64,000 nucleotides of DNA from an uncultured Clostridia bacterium (GCA_947632615.1 CANRPW010000001.1:180752-244751), one strand, 5' to 3'; positions 42,943-51,189 are shown, numbered from the stretch's first letter. Notes: generated from the sequence alone by a model not told the origin. A program made the numbers and translations.

Positions 42943-44529
42943 TTAAAGCCACAAAATTCCACGGCTATCATAAACACTGCCTGTGTTTCCTGCGTTTCTG
43001 ACACAGCGATCAAGAGCCATTATTGCTGCCACAATTCCGTCAATCTTCTCCGTTGATTTTTCCTTGTCGGGTTTGATATTTCCTGCGGGGTCTTGCCGCA
43101 TTACAACATTTCCCGCCATCCACTTTAAAACGGGATTTCCACCGTGCGTTATTTTGCCTTCCATCAAAAGTTTGTATAATTCCTTTGACGGCGGTGACAT
43201 ATCCTTGTAGCCTTGCCCGAAAGGTATCATTTTAAATCCCAAATCTTCAAGGTTCTGTATCATTTGTGTTGCATTCCAGCGGTCAACGGCTATCTCCTTA
43301 ATATTGTACAGCTTGCCGAGGTTTTCAATGTATTTTTCTATAAAACCGTAATGGATAACATTCCCCTCTGTTGTGTTTATATATCCTTGTCGTTTCCACA
43401 CATCATACAAAACGTGGTCACGTCTGCACCGAAGTTCAAGAGTATCTTCGGGCAGCCAGAAGTGGGGATAAACAATATAATTTTCATTTTCGTTCCGTGG
43501 AGGAAAAACAAGAACGAATGCGGTTATATCGGAAGTTGAAGATAAATCCAAACCGCCATAGCATTGTCTGCCTTTCAAAAGCTCCAAATTTATGGGAATG
43601 TTCCCTTTATCGTAAATGTGGTCGGGTATCCAGCACACGGTTGAATTTGTCCAGATATTAAGACGAAGCTGTTTAAACACATTTTCCTCGGCAGGATTGT
43701 CAAGGGCGTTTTTGTATGCCTCACGCACTCGGTCAATACCAATGGTGTGACCGAGGGACGGATTTGCCTTATACCAGTTTTTCTCATCTGTCCAGTCATC
43801 GGTTTCCTCCAGCCCATATACGACAGGATAAAAGCTTGGATCGGCTTTCCTGCCGTTTAAGATGTCTTTCGCTTTGCTGTGCAGTTCATAACAAATACTG
43901 TTTTTATCTGTGCCTGCTGTCGTGATAATAAAGAATAACGGCTGTTCTCTTGCATCACCCGAGCCTTTTGTTAGCACATCATAAAGCTTTCGGTTAGGCT
44001 GAGCGTGGATTTCATCAAAGATAAGTCCCGAAACATTCAAACCGTGTTTTGTTCCTGTTTCCGCAGACAGCACTTGATAAAAACCTGCGTTTGTGTAGTT
44101 AACTATTCTCTTGGTCGCTGCCATTATCTTCGACCTTTTCATAAGCGGTTCTGACATTTCAACCATCTGTTTTGCCACATCGAAAACAATAGAGGCTTGC
44201 TGTCTGTCACAGGCTGCACCATAGACCTCAGCCGAAGCCTCACCGTCTGCGTACAAAAGGTACAGAGCGACAGCAGCTGCAAGCTCAGACTTCCCGTTCT
44301 TCTTACTTATCTCAACATAAGCAGAGCGGAATTGTCGTTTTCCTCTTTCGTCAACAACACCGAATACATCTCTGACAATTTGCTCCTGCCACGGCAAAAG
44401 TTCGAAAGGCTGTCCTGCCCATTTACCTTTGGTGTGTTTTAAGTTGGAAATAAAAGTGACCGCCCGATCTGCCTTTGCTTTATCGTAGTGAGAGGAGGAC
44501 AGCATAAATTTTGTTGGTTTATAATCCAT
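42943..44529 (-). CDS. Terminase large subunit
   Basis: The packaging motor, 528 aa. Walker A is SKKNGKSELAA near residue 73, Walker B LIFDEIHAQ near 171, followed by the ATPase coupling segment FFIITTAG. The C-terminal nuclease shows GGLDLSSTSDITAF with metal-binding Asp and a late Asp in KIDGIVAAIMALDR. GAGGAGG precedes the ATG. It follows the small subunit gene by one base. Confidence 0.96.
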   Translation of the reverse strand: MDYKPTKFMLSSSHYDKAKADRAVTFISNLKHTKGKWAGQPFELLPWQEQIVRDVFGVVDERGKRQFRSAYVEISKKNGKSELAAAVALYLLYADGEASAEVYGAACDRQQASIVFDVAKQMVEMSEPLMKRSKIMAATKRIVNYTNAGFYQVLSAETGTKHGLNVSGLIFDEIHAQPNRKLYDVLTKGSGDAREQPLFFIITTAGTDKNSICYELHSKAKDILNGRKADPSFYPVVYGLEETDDWTDEKNWYKANPSLGHTIGIDRVREAYKNALDNPAEENVFKQLRLNIWTNSTVCWIPDHIYDKGNIPINLELLKGRQCYGGLDLSSTSDITAFVLVFPPRNENENYIVYPHFWLPEDTLELRCRRDHVLYDVWKRQGYINTTEGNVIHYGFIEKYIENLGKLYNIKEIAVDRWNATQMIQNLEDLGFKMIPFGQGYKDMSPPSKELYKLLMEGKITHGGNPVLKWMAGNVVMRQDPAGNIKPDKEKSTEKIDGIVAAIMALDRCVRNAGNTGSVYDSRGILWL

Positions 44530-44530
44530 T

Positions 44531-45001
44531 TTATGCGCCTCCTCTCAGCAGCTTTTCCATTTCGTCCGTTGTTTCCTCGGTTGATTTGTTTGCTGATATT
44601 CTGCTCCGTGCTGACGGTGTCAGACCGAATTCCTCGCAGAATTTCAGCATTATTTTTAGGTTTGTCTGTGCTATTGAAACTTGCGGCACTTGCTGAAGAT
44701 AACCGTTGGGAGTCCTGAGTATAGAGCCGTGCTGAGATATGAATTCCTCAGCCTCTTTCCACCTTGCGTAGGCTTGACAGTAGCCTGCGAAAGCCATAGT
44801 GTCAACCTCGGTCAGAACGCCCATATCCGCCAGAATTCCGCCCATTCGTTCCCACTCCGCCTTTGCCTCCTCCTCAAGCCAATCGGGGCAAATAGGAACG
44901 CCTGTGGGCTTTGGTTCGGCTCTGTTAAGGGGTCGGCAGCCCGGATTTCCTTCAAGCAGCTTTATTGCCGTAGGCTTTGGTTTTCTGCCTCTTGATGCCA
45001 T
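44531..45001 (-). CDS. Terminase small subunit (P27 family)
   Basis: A 156-aa DNA-recognition subunit of the P27 family. ASRGRKPKPTAIKLLEGNPG, then PDWLEEEAKAEWERMGGIL and a helical C-terminus are characteristic. The ATG after GGGAGG is preferred to a GTG three codons earlier. Family members of this type often follow an HNH gene directly; here the HNH gene lies about 6 kb upstream. Confidence 0.93.
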   Translation of the reverse strand: MASRGRKPKPTAIKLLEGNPGCRPLNRAEPKPTGVPICPDWLEEEAKAEWERMGGILADMGVLTEVDTMAFAGYCQAYARWKEAEEFISQHGSILRTPNGYLQQVPQVSIAQTNLKIMLKFCEEFGLTPSARSRISANKSTEETTDEMEKLLRGGA

Positions 45002-45043
45002 TTCTGCCACCTCCCATCTATAATAAAAAGCCTCCGAAGAGGC

Positions 45044-45235
45044 TTAAGTTTTGCTTTTATGTATTGTTTCGATTATTTTCTCCTGTTCCTCAATGCTTAA
45101 ACCAAAAATCGAAAGTGCCTGCTTTGTTCCGCAGTCAGGGCAGATGAGTGTGCTGTTATCCGTTCTCGAGGTTGCGGGCGGTTCACTGTAGGCTTTTCCG
45201 CAGAGAGGACATATAAGTTTTTTACGATTTTTCAT
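45044..45235 (-). CDS. Small zinc-ribbon protein, 63 aa
   Basis: Contains two CxxC knuckles, CPLCGKAY and CPDCGTKQ, and a short C-terminal helix. The two pairs would bind one zinc ion. Function unknown; such proteins are common near phage terminase genes. It overlaps the DUF4314 gene by 14 bases and has AGGTGG upstream of its ATG. Confidence 0.75.
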   Translation of the reverse strand: MKNRKKLICPLCGKAYSEPPATSRTDNSTLICPDCGTKQALSIFGLSIEEQEKIIETIHKSKT

Positions 45236-45437
45236 CTTCTACCACCTCCCATTTATCGACTCCCTCGATAAGTCCGAGAGTGCTGCCGTTGTGCCAAGCC
45301 ATGTGGATTGTGCCGATGTCATCGATTGCTGTTATTTTTCCGATTGTGCCTTTAGGCGGTGCTTGAGGGTCACTCATTGAGATTAATCTTACCGTTGTTC
45401 CTATCGGATATTTTTCCTTAAGCTTTTCTTTTTCCAT
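45222..45437 (-). CDS. DUF4314-like small protein
   Basis: A 71-aa protein with KEKYPIGTTVRLISMSDPQ, PPKGTIGKITAIDDIGTIHM and WHNGSTLGLIEGVDKWEV, the whole of the DUF4314 domain, probably a small SH3-like barrel. Function unknown. It overlaps the cyclotransferase-like gene by 20 bases, so the two are coupled; DUF4314 is often found with that gene in phages and plasmids. Confidence 0.85.
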   Translation of the reverse strand: MEKEKLKEKYPIGTTVRLISMSDPQAPPKGTIGKITAIDDIGTIHMAWHNGSTLGLIEGVDKWEVVEDEKS

Positions 45438-45879
45438 TTCCGCACACCGCCTCTCTGCTTTTAATGTAGGCATCAATCAAAATGTTGTAATTAAATCCGA
45501 ATTTCCGGTAGGCTCTGTCGAGGATATCCAAGTAGTGGTTGGTGGGTATTCCGAGTATTCTTTTTTCGTCCATAATGTATACCATAGCCGTTACGGTTTT
45601 TCCGTCAACATTGACCGTCAGATTTTTTTTATAGTAAAATGTGGGATAACCTTCGTAAAGGTCAAGGCTTTGTTCGTCCTTTGCAGTTATCTTCCAGATA
45701 AGAACAGGTACAGTCTTGCCTTTCTTGGGTTCAATGGTAGCGTAAGAACCTGTTTGAGAACCTTTAAATAAAAGCTCGTAATCCTTGACTTCACTCTCTC
45801 CTATAAGTTCTGCGTTCGGACAGCGGTATGCCATTTGTTTTACGTCCATGTTGCTTCCGTATGCGATATAAAGTTTCAT
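45418..45879 (-). CDS. Gamma-glutamylcyclotransferase/AIG2-like protein
   Basis: A 153-aa protein with the family start YIAYGSNMD, which binds the glutamyl substrate, and LYEGYPTFYYKK with the likely catalytic Glu. Such enzymes release 5-oxoproline from gamma-glutamyl amines. The ATG follows AAAGGAGA; the longer frame runs back through a GC-rich spacer and is rejected. It lies just downstream of an amidoligase gene that could make the bond it cleaves. Confidence 0.85.
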   Translation of the reverse strand: MKLYIAYGSNMDVKQMAYRCPNAELIGESEVKDYELLFKGSQTGSYATIEPKKGKTVPVLIWKITAKDEQSLDLYEGYPTFYYKKNLTVNVDGKTVTAMVYIMDEKRILGIPTNHYLDILDRAYRKFGFNYNILIDAYIKSREAVCGNGKRKA

Positions 45880-45902
45880 TTTAATTCTCCTTTTCGTTTT
45901 AG

Positions 45903-45960
45903 TAAGGGCGGTCCCTCCTACTGCCTTAAGGGCGGTCGCCCGCCCATCAAGGTTGAGGTG
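45903..45960. repeat. GC-rich spacer with direct repeats
   Basis: TAAGGGCGGTC occurs at 45903-45913 and 45927-45937 in the 92-bp gap between the amidoligase and cyclotransferase genes. GGGCG/CGCCC can form a small hairpin. It is not homologous to the chromosomal hairpin family as far as I can see. Confidence 0.5.
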
Positions 45961-45971
45961 TTTCGTCAAGT

Positions 45972-46862
45972 TCAAGCGGCATTTCTCCAAGCTGAGTTGC
46001 CTGTGAGGTTCTTTAAAAAATGGTGGCGGCAGGTCTTGAATTCGTCTCCGATAAGTCCGAGTCTTAACATCCAGCACCTAAATGCGTATTTTTCATTGTC
46101 GGTTTCGGTTTTTCTTGCTGATGCCTTTTTCTGTGTTAAGGCTTGGTGGCAAACCGCAAGGCAAAACTGTATGTAGGCTTTTATCTCTCCTGCGTGGGTG
46201 GTTGAGTTGAAAAGTCTGAATTCGACTGTGCCTTTAGTAAATGTTGCGTGAAGATTCAATCCATGATATCGGCTTTCGTTGTAATGTTGGTTTCTGCCCC
46301 AATCGGCATTCTGTGAGGAGTACCAGATGTTTGCAAGCTGCTCCATTGTTGTCGGTTTCCTTTTGTTGATGACCTCGAGAAGTTTCTCGTTTGTCTTTTT
46401 GCAGTATCTCATTCTTGAGGGGTTGATTTTCAATGTCTTGTAAATCATATCCTCCTTGCTTGCGATTATGTTTACTATGTTCCTCAAGGTCTGGGGTGTA
46501 AATTTCTCGGCTCCGACATGAATGTGTATTCCCGTGCTTTCGTTTGCAATGGCTCCCTTGTGTCTTAGCTGCCTTACAACCTCTTGTAAATCCTCGATGT
46601 CATCGTAGGTCAAAATTGGGCTGACCACCTCAGTCCTGTATGGATCCCCCGCTCTGCCGCCGTTTTTCTTTTCGGCTCTTATGCTTGAGTCGTACATGGC
46701 TTTCCATGTTCTGCCCTTGCTGTCCTTTGCGGTGTAGGTGTCGTATGTTCCGCCCTCGTGGTTTGTTTCGCCTGTTCCGAAGTAGGCTGCGATTGTTTTC
46801 GCCGCTGTGTTCCTTGTGATGCCTGTGAGTTCGATTTCAATTCCGAAGTTTAATGTTTTCAT
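45972..46862 (-). CDS. Amidoligase-family enzyme
   Basis: A 296-aa protein of the amidoligase (COOH-NH2 ligase, glutamine-synthetase-like fold) family. NFGIEIELTGI gives the Glu-x-Glu metal motif, then RTEVVSPILTYDD, NESTGIHIHVGAEKFTP and GTVEFRLFNSTTHAGEI follow in family order. It likely forms an amide bond using ATP; the substrate is unknown. The last 40 residues (NEKYAFRCWMLRLGL ... FLKNLTGN) recur in the neighbouring 240-aa protein. Confidence 0.88.
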   Translation of the reverse strand: MKTLNFGIEIELTGITRNTAAKTIAAYFGTGETNHEGGTYDTYTAKDSKGRTWKAMYDSSIRAEKKNGGRAGDPYRTEVVSPILTYDDIEDLQEVVRQLRHKGAIANESTGIHIHVGAEKFTPQTLRNIVNIIASKEDMIYKTLKINPSRMRYCKKTNEKLLEVINKRKPTTMEQLANIWYSSQNADWGRNQHYNESRYHGLNLHATFTKGTVEFRLFNSTTHAGEIKAYIQFCLAVCHQALTQKKASARKTETDNEKYAFRCWMLRLGLIGDEFKTCRHHFLKNLTGNSAWRNAA

Positions 46863-47021
46863 GGTTTTTATCTCCTTTTCTTAGGGGTTTTCCCTTTTGT
46901 TGAGTACATCTTACCGTTCATTCGCCTGATTATCCAGTCATTTTTGAACTATATATGTACCAAAGATAAAGGAGATAAATTGTGTGCTTTTGTGCTTAAT
47001 ACACACCCAATTTCTAAGCTG

Positions 47022-47744
47022 TTAACTTCTTTGTTTCCTATGCTTTTCCTTGAACGCTTCCATTTCCTCATCTGTCTTAAATGAGGCGTTGCCCTTGAGA
47101 TTTTTAAGCAGCGTTTTTCTTATTTGAGAATATTCCTTTCCTCCCAAGCCAAGCTTTATAAGCCAAGACCTCATGTAATATTTCTCGTTTTCGGGTGCGG
47201 AATAAACAGCTCGACAGTGTTTACATTTCTTTGCTCTTTCAAAGGCTTTTGAAATAAGGGCAATATAGGCGTTGAACAACTCGGTGTCGTCCGTATTCGG
47301 ATAATTAAATATTAGCTCGCTCCCGTTAAGCCTAATCCCTGTTATGCCGTCAAAGTTTATTTCCTTGATAGGTTTGTTTTGGATATTGGTTATAAATTCC
47401 GAGGAAATATCCAAAACAACAAATCCGACTGATTTATTGATTAGGTATTGTTTGCTGTAGAGCATATTCAAAAGCCGTATAATCGCCTGCTCCTCAATGC
47501 CGTCAAGAGGAAAATGTGTGTTGATGTCTGTGATTTCATCTTTTTCAATAAATCCTCTTTCTGTCAGAAAACTTTCAAGCTCCGACATATCCGTTTCCGA
47601 TGTGATGTTACCGTCCTTGTCGATTATAAAGTTGCCGACTTCATATGCGAATGTAGGTGCACCCATATATATAGGCTTCTCTTTCGCATATTCGCCTACG
47701 GCTTTTACAAGGTCTTTTCTGTTTTCAAACTTGGTTTTTAACAT
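47022..47744 (-). CDS. Phage 'virulence protein'-like, shares C-terminus with amidoligase
   Basis: A 240-aa protein with KDLVKAVGEYAKEKPIYMGA and PTFAYEVGNFIIDKDG, a pattern seen in Firmicute mobile-element proteins commonly named virulence protein without proven role. The C-terminus (NEKYYMRSWLIKLGL ... LLKNLKGN) matches that of the amidoligase in about 17 of 39 positions. AGGAGG precedes the ATG. It heads the amidoligase cassette and has a possible promoter at 47768-47797. Confidence 0.7.
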   Translation of the reverse strand: MLKTKFENRKDLVKAVGEYAKEKPIYMGAPTFAYEVGNFIIDKDGNITSETDMSELESFLTERGFIEKDEITDINTHFPLDGIEEQAIIRLLNMLYSKQYLINKSVGFVVLDISSEFITNIQNKPIKEINFDGITGIRLNGSELIFNYPNTDDTELFNAYIALISKAFERAKKCKHCRAVYSAPENEKYYMRSWLIKLGLGGKEYSQIRKTLLKNLKGNASFKTDEEMEAFKEKHRKQRS

Positions 47745-47767
47745 TTTTCTGTACCTCCTTTTGTTAC

Positions 47768-47797
47768 ATTAATCACTCTGAACCTTGTAAAAGTCAA
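47768..47797 (-). promoter_or_regulatory. Possible promoter of amidoligase cassette
   Basis: On the minus strand TTGACT is followed after 18 bp by ATTAAT, about 23 bases before the start codon. The -10 box is weak, so the call is tentative. The 236-bp gap also holds a 13-bp inverted repeat upstream. Confidence 0.35.
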
Positions 47798-47907
47798 GAA
47801 AATAAAGCCTTATTTATGCACAAAATTATGTCGGCGGTTATGTATATATCTTACAGCCGGATGCTTGGATCGGATATGCCCATTAAAACACACTTTTTCT
47901 TGAGTAT

Positions 47908-47940
47908 CTAATTGAAATAGGCAAAATCTATTTCAATTAG
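47908..47940. repeat. 13-bp perfect inverted repeat
   Basis: CTAATTGAAATAG and CTATTTCAATTAG flank a 7-base spacer in the gap after the cytosine methyltransferase gene. No T-run follows on either strand, so an intrinsic terminator is unlikely; an operator for the downstream cassette is possible. Confidence 0.6.
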
Positions 47941-47980
47941 ACAAAATCGGCTTTATAACACAGCTTTTCATATATGCCCA

Positions 47981-49405
47981 CTACAGCTGAACACTATCTT
48001 CGTTAAAACACACACTTTCGGCTATCTTTTTCCCTATGGCATAAACAACATTGACGGTCACGGCATTTCCTGCCTGCTTATATAACTGCGCATCGGAATT
48101 GACAGCTCTTGCTTTTTCATACAGTTCATCGGGGAAACCTTGTAGTCTGAAGCATTCCTTTGGGGTCAATCTGCGTATGCGTACCTTATTTCCGTTCCAC
48201 ACCACAGTGCCATGTTGCCCTCCCACGGTCAATGTCTGCGACACACCGTGTCCGACTCTGCCTCGTTTTGTGGTAGAGTTGGGGTATGAAAGGGTAACTC
48301 CGTCACCGACCTTTGCGGTATCATAGCCTTGCTTGGTACAGTTTCGAATTTTAAAATGGGGCTCTGTTTCAAGAACAGCGGAATTTTGTGCGGTTCTCTT
48401 AGATATCCCCGATGTGTATCTTGCCGTTATGCACCTCGCTGTGTCGGTCAGCTTCGGTTCGGTGGCAGACTGGTCTATGAATATTTTATCCGTTTCAATG
48501 ACCGCATTCTGTGTCTGATTCCGATTCAGCCCTCTGTAATCGCTTGCTGATATCGTTCCTGCGTTTTCTTTTAAGCCTGTTACTCCGTCATTGCGGTTAT
48601 AGCCTACAAGGTATAGACCTGTTTTACCGCCCAATCTGCCTGAATCACTTGTTAAAGCTCGACTTATTCCCTCGCTGTCATACACACGATAGCCTTGCCT
48701 GCTTATCACCTTCGGCTGTAGGTTTCCTCCGCTGCAAGTGTTGATGCAGGGCGATGAACCATTTTCGGAATAAACTCGCTTCATTGAGTCCGTCCAGCCT
48801 TTTTCATCAATGTCACCTATAACCTTAATATCAGCTGCTGTGTTTTCTCCGCGGATAGGTAATATTTCTCGTCTGCCGTATCTTCTAAGATGTCCGACAG
48901 TGTACACCCGTTCTCTGTGCTGGGGTACTCCGTAATCGGCAGAGTTAAAAATCTGCCATTGCAGGTCATACCCGCATTCATCCATTTCAGATAAATATTC
49001 GAGAAAATCCCATCCTTTATTAGACGACAGCAGTCCTCTAACATTCTCAAGGATAATCCATTCGGGTCTATCTTCTTCTTTTTTGCTTTTGAGCAGTTCA
49101 GTGAATTTAAAAAAGAGACCGCTTCGGTCTCCGTGCAGTCCTGCTCGTTTTCCTGTAATGCTGACATTCTGACAGGGACTTCCTCCTGTCCAGATGTCGG
49201 CTTTTGGGATATCGTCTGCTCTGATTTTTGTAATATCTTCTCCATACCATTCTCCCTCCGTATCATACATTGCTCTGTAGGACTTTACGGCAAACTTGTC
49301 TTTCTCGCAAAATCCTATACATTTCATTCCTGCTTTTTCAAGACCTAAACGGAATCCACCGATGCCGGAAAAGAAATCAATAAAAGTTAATTTTTTACCC
49401 GACAT
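47981..49405 (-). CDS. C5-cytosine DNA methyltransferase
   Basis: Transfers methyl from SAM to cytosine C5. Motif I is FIDFFSGIGGFRLGLEKAG, motif IV GGSPCQNVSITG with the catalytic Cys, motif VI IILENVRGLL, motif VIII PQHRERVY, and motifs IX-X FRLQGFPDELY and QAGNAVTVNV. The long central part (about residues 210-420) carries the target recognition region. 474 aa. No restriction enzyme is adjacent, so it likely protects or regulates phage DNA. GAAAGGTG precedes the ATG. Confidence 0.95.
   Translation of the reverse strand: MSGKKLTFIDFFSGIGGFRLGLEKAGMKCIGFCEKDKFAVKSYRAMYDTEGEWYGEDITKIRADDIPKADIWTGGSPCQNVSITGKRAGLHGDRSGLFFKFTELLKSKKEEDRPEWIILENVRGLLSSNKGWDFLEYLSEMDECGYDLQWQIFNSADYGVPQHRERVYTVGHLRRYGRREILPIRGENTAADIKVIGDIDEKGWTDSMKRVYSENGSSPCINTCSGGNLQPKVISRQGYRVYDSEGISRALTSDSGRLGGKTGLYLVGYNRNDGVTGLKENAGTISASDYRGLNRNQTQNAVIETDKIFIDQSATEPKLTDTARCITARYTSGISKRTAQNSAVLETEPHFKIRNCTKQGYDTAKVGDGVTLSYPNSTTKRGRVGHGVSQTLTVGGQHGTVVWNGNKVRIRRLTPKECFRLQGFPDELYEKARAVNSDAQLYKQAGNAVTVNVVYAIGKKIAESVCFNEDSVQL
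48817..49245 (-). CDS. Possible overlapping ORF inside the cytosine methyltransferase gene
   Basis: A 142-codon frame lies on the same strand but another phase within the methyltransferase gene. Its ATG is 9 bases after a strong GGAGGGAG site that has no use in the main frame. Segments such as LKWMNAGMTCNGRFLTLPIT and LSDILEDTADEKYYLS remind me of stand-alone phage proteins found beside cytosine methyltransferases, a recollection I cannot verify. It may equally be a chance open frame. Confidence 0.3.
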   Translation of the reverse strand: MEKILQKSEQTISQKPTSGQEEVPVRMSALQENEQDCTETEAVSFLNSLNCSKAKKKKIDPNGLSLRMLEDCCRLIKDGIFSNIYLKWMNAGMTCNGRFLTLPITEYPSTENGCTLSDILEDTADEKYYLSAEKTQQLILRL

Positions 49406-49410
49406 AAATA

Positions 49411-50673
49411 TCACCTTCTTTCATCCATATCCTGCAAAACCTCATCAAGTGTAAGTTTCTGACCATCACGCATAACATATATTTCCTTTGGCTTTTCGCC
49501 GTTGTCCTCAAAGTATTTCAGATATCTTTTGACAATAACGGTGGCATATTTAGGGTCAATTTCCATAAGATATGCTATCCTGTCAAGCTGTTCACAAGCA
49601 ATAAGCGTTGAACCGCTGCCACCGAATAAGTCAAGCACAACACCGTTTACCAACGAGGAATTTTTTATGGGATACGATATAAGCGGTACCGGCTTTGTTG
49701 TAGGGTGCAGCTTTGATTTTGTAGGTCTGTCAAAGTTCCACACTGTGGTTTGTTTTCTGTCCGAATACCATTTATGCTTTGCTGTATCTTTAAATGCGTA
49801 TATGATAGGCTCATGCTGCATTTGATAATCCATTCTTCCAAGTACAAGTGAATCTTTGACCCATATGCAGGTCGTTGAATAATGAAAACCTGCATTAACA
49901 GTAGCGTTAAAGAAATTCACCTTTTCGGCGTCGGAATGAAATATGTATACTGCTCCGCCGTCAACAAGGTTGTCATAAATATTTTTGAATGCTGACAAAA
50001 GAAAATTATAAAAATCTTCTCCGTTCATACTGTCATTCATTATTGTCATTCCTGTACCGCCCTCATAGGAACAGTTATACGGTGGGTCTGTAACACATAA
50101 ATTTGCCTTTACTCCGTCAAGCAATATCGTTACATCGTCCGGCTTTGTTGAATCGCCGCACATCAATCTGTGTTTTCCAAGATGCCATACATCACCGTAT
50201 TTAACAAACGGCTGTTCTTCCAAGGCTTTCTCTGTATCAAAATTATCTTCTTTTACGTTTTTGTCATGCACCTTTGAAAAAAGCATATCTATTTCGGGCG
50301 CTTCAAAGCCTGTCAAATCAAGGTCATAATTTACACTTTGCAGGTCTGCTATAAGGTCTGCAAGCATTGTTTCATTCCATTCGCCGGTAACCTTGTTCAT
50401 TGCTATATTCAAGGCTTTTTCACTTGCTTCATCAAGATTTACAACAACACATTCCGCTTCCGTTTTACCGATATGCTTAAGTACATTTAATCTTTGATGT
50501 CCCGATATAACGGTATTGTTATTTCCCTCGTTGACAACAATAAGTTCCACATATCCGAAATTTTCAATTGAATTTTTCAGCTTTTCAAACTCTTTATCTC
50601 CCGGCTTTAGTTCTTTTCGGGGGTTGTACTTTGCCGGATTAAGCTCCGATAATTTAAATTTTTTTATATTCAT
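49411..50673 (-). CDS. ParB-domain and N6/N4 DNA methyltransferase fusion
   Basis: The N-terminal 110 residues are ParB/sulfiredoxin-like (SELNPAKYNPRKEL, NTVISGHQRLNVL). The rest is a beta-class amino-methyltransferase: DPPYNC near residue 196 comes before LDLFGGSGSTLIACEQL near 352, and PTTKPVPLISYPI lies between. It methylates adenine N6 or cytosine N4. 420 aa. AGAAGGAGGAAGG precedes the ATG. It overlaps the Zn-ribbon gene by 4 bases and lies upstream of the cytosine enzyme. Confidence 0.93.
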   Translation of the reverse strand: MNIKKFKLSELNPAKYNPRKELKPGDKEFEKLKNSIENFGYVELIVVNEGNNNTVISGHQRLNVLKHIGKTEAECVVVNLDEASEKALNIAMNKVTGEWNETMLADLIADLQSVNYDLDLTGFEAPEIDMLFSKVHDKNVKEDNFDTEKALEEQPFVKYGDVWHLGKHRLMCGDSTKPDDVTILLDGVKANLCVTDPPYNCSYEGGTGMTIMNDSMNGEDFYNFLLSAFKNIYDNLVDGGAVYIFHSDAEKVNFFNATVNAGFHYSTTCIWVKDSLVLGRMDYQMQHEPIIYAFKDTAKHKWYSDRKQTTVWNFDRPTKSKLHPTTKPVPLISYPIKNSSLVNGVVLDLFGGSGSTLIACEQLDRIAYLMEIDPKYATVIVKRYLKYFEDNGEKPKEIYVMRDGQKLTLDEVLQDMDERR

Positions 50674-51110
50674 ATCCTGCCTTCCTCCTTCTTCCAGAAT
50701 CTGTCGTGTATGTAACAGTAGTGAGAACAATATTTCCTGTTTTTGTTGCCGTAAGAAATAAACTCTTTTCCGCAATATGTACATTTAAGGCGATATTGAG
50801 CGGTTTCTTTTTGTGTTCCGCTTTCGGGGTGTTCTTTCCACCAATCACGTCTGCATTTCTCAGAGCAGAATTTCTTCCGTCTGCCTTTATGCGGTTGTGT
50901 TATAGGCTTACAGCAGTTCGGGCAGATATTTCCATTTTCCGTTTGTTCGTTGATGTTCATAACGGTGACTGCGCCAAATCCGGAAATATTTCTGCTTTTA
51001 CAGAATGCCCTGACCGCATCTCTCGACATACCCACCTCGGTAGCGATAGCTTTATAGCCTGCGCCGTTTTTACGAAGTTCAATTATTTTATTTTTCTGTC
51101 CATCGGTCAT
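50670..51110 (-). CDS. HTH and double zinc-ribbon protein (late region)
   Basis: A 146-aa protein with an N-terminal helix-turn-helix (KNGAGYKAIATEVGMSRDAV) and two Cys knuckle pairs: CPNCCKPI with FCSEKCRRDWW, and LKCTYCGKEF with KYCSHYCY. It is a clear paralogue of the protein at 21.9-22.3 kb next to the recombinases, down to the GN.NRKYCSH.CYI ending. Probably DNA-binding. It overlaps the ParB-methyltransferase gene start (ATGA). Confidence 0.82.
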   Translation of the reverse strand: MTDGQKNKIIELRKNGAGYKAIATEVGMSRDAVRAFCKSRNISGFGAVTVMNINEQTENGNICPNCCKPITQPHKGRRKKFCSEKCRRDWWKEHPESGTQKETAQYRLKCTYCGKEFISYGNKNRKYCSHYCYIHDRFWKKEEGRI

Positions 51111-51189
51111 AAAAACACCTCATTTTTACAAAAATAAGCCCAAAATCATATACTTTTTGGCGAATAAAATAAGTTTATGAGCAACAAAA

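Noticed and set aside
46863..47021. A further small gene between the amidoligase and the 240-aa protein
   Set aside because: No frame with start, ribosome site and reasonable length; AT-rich spacer only.
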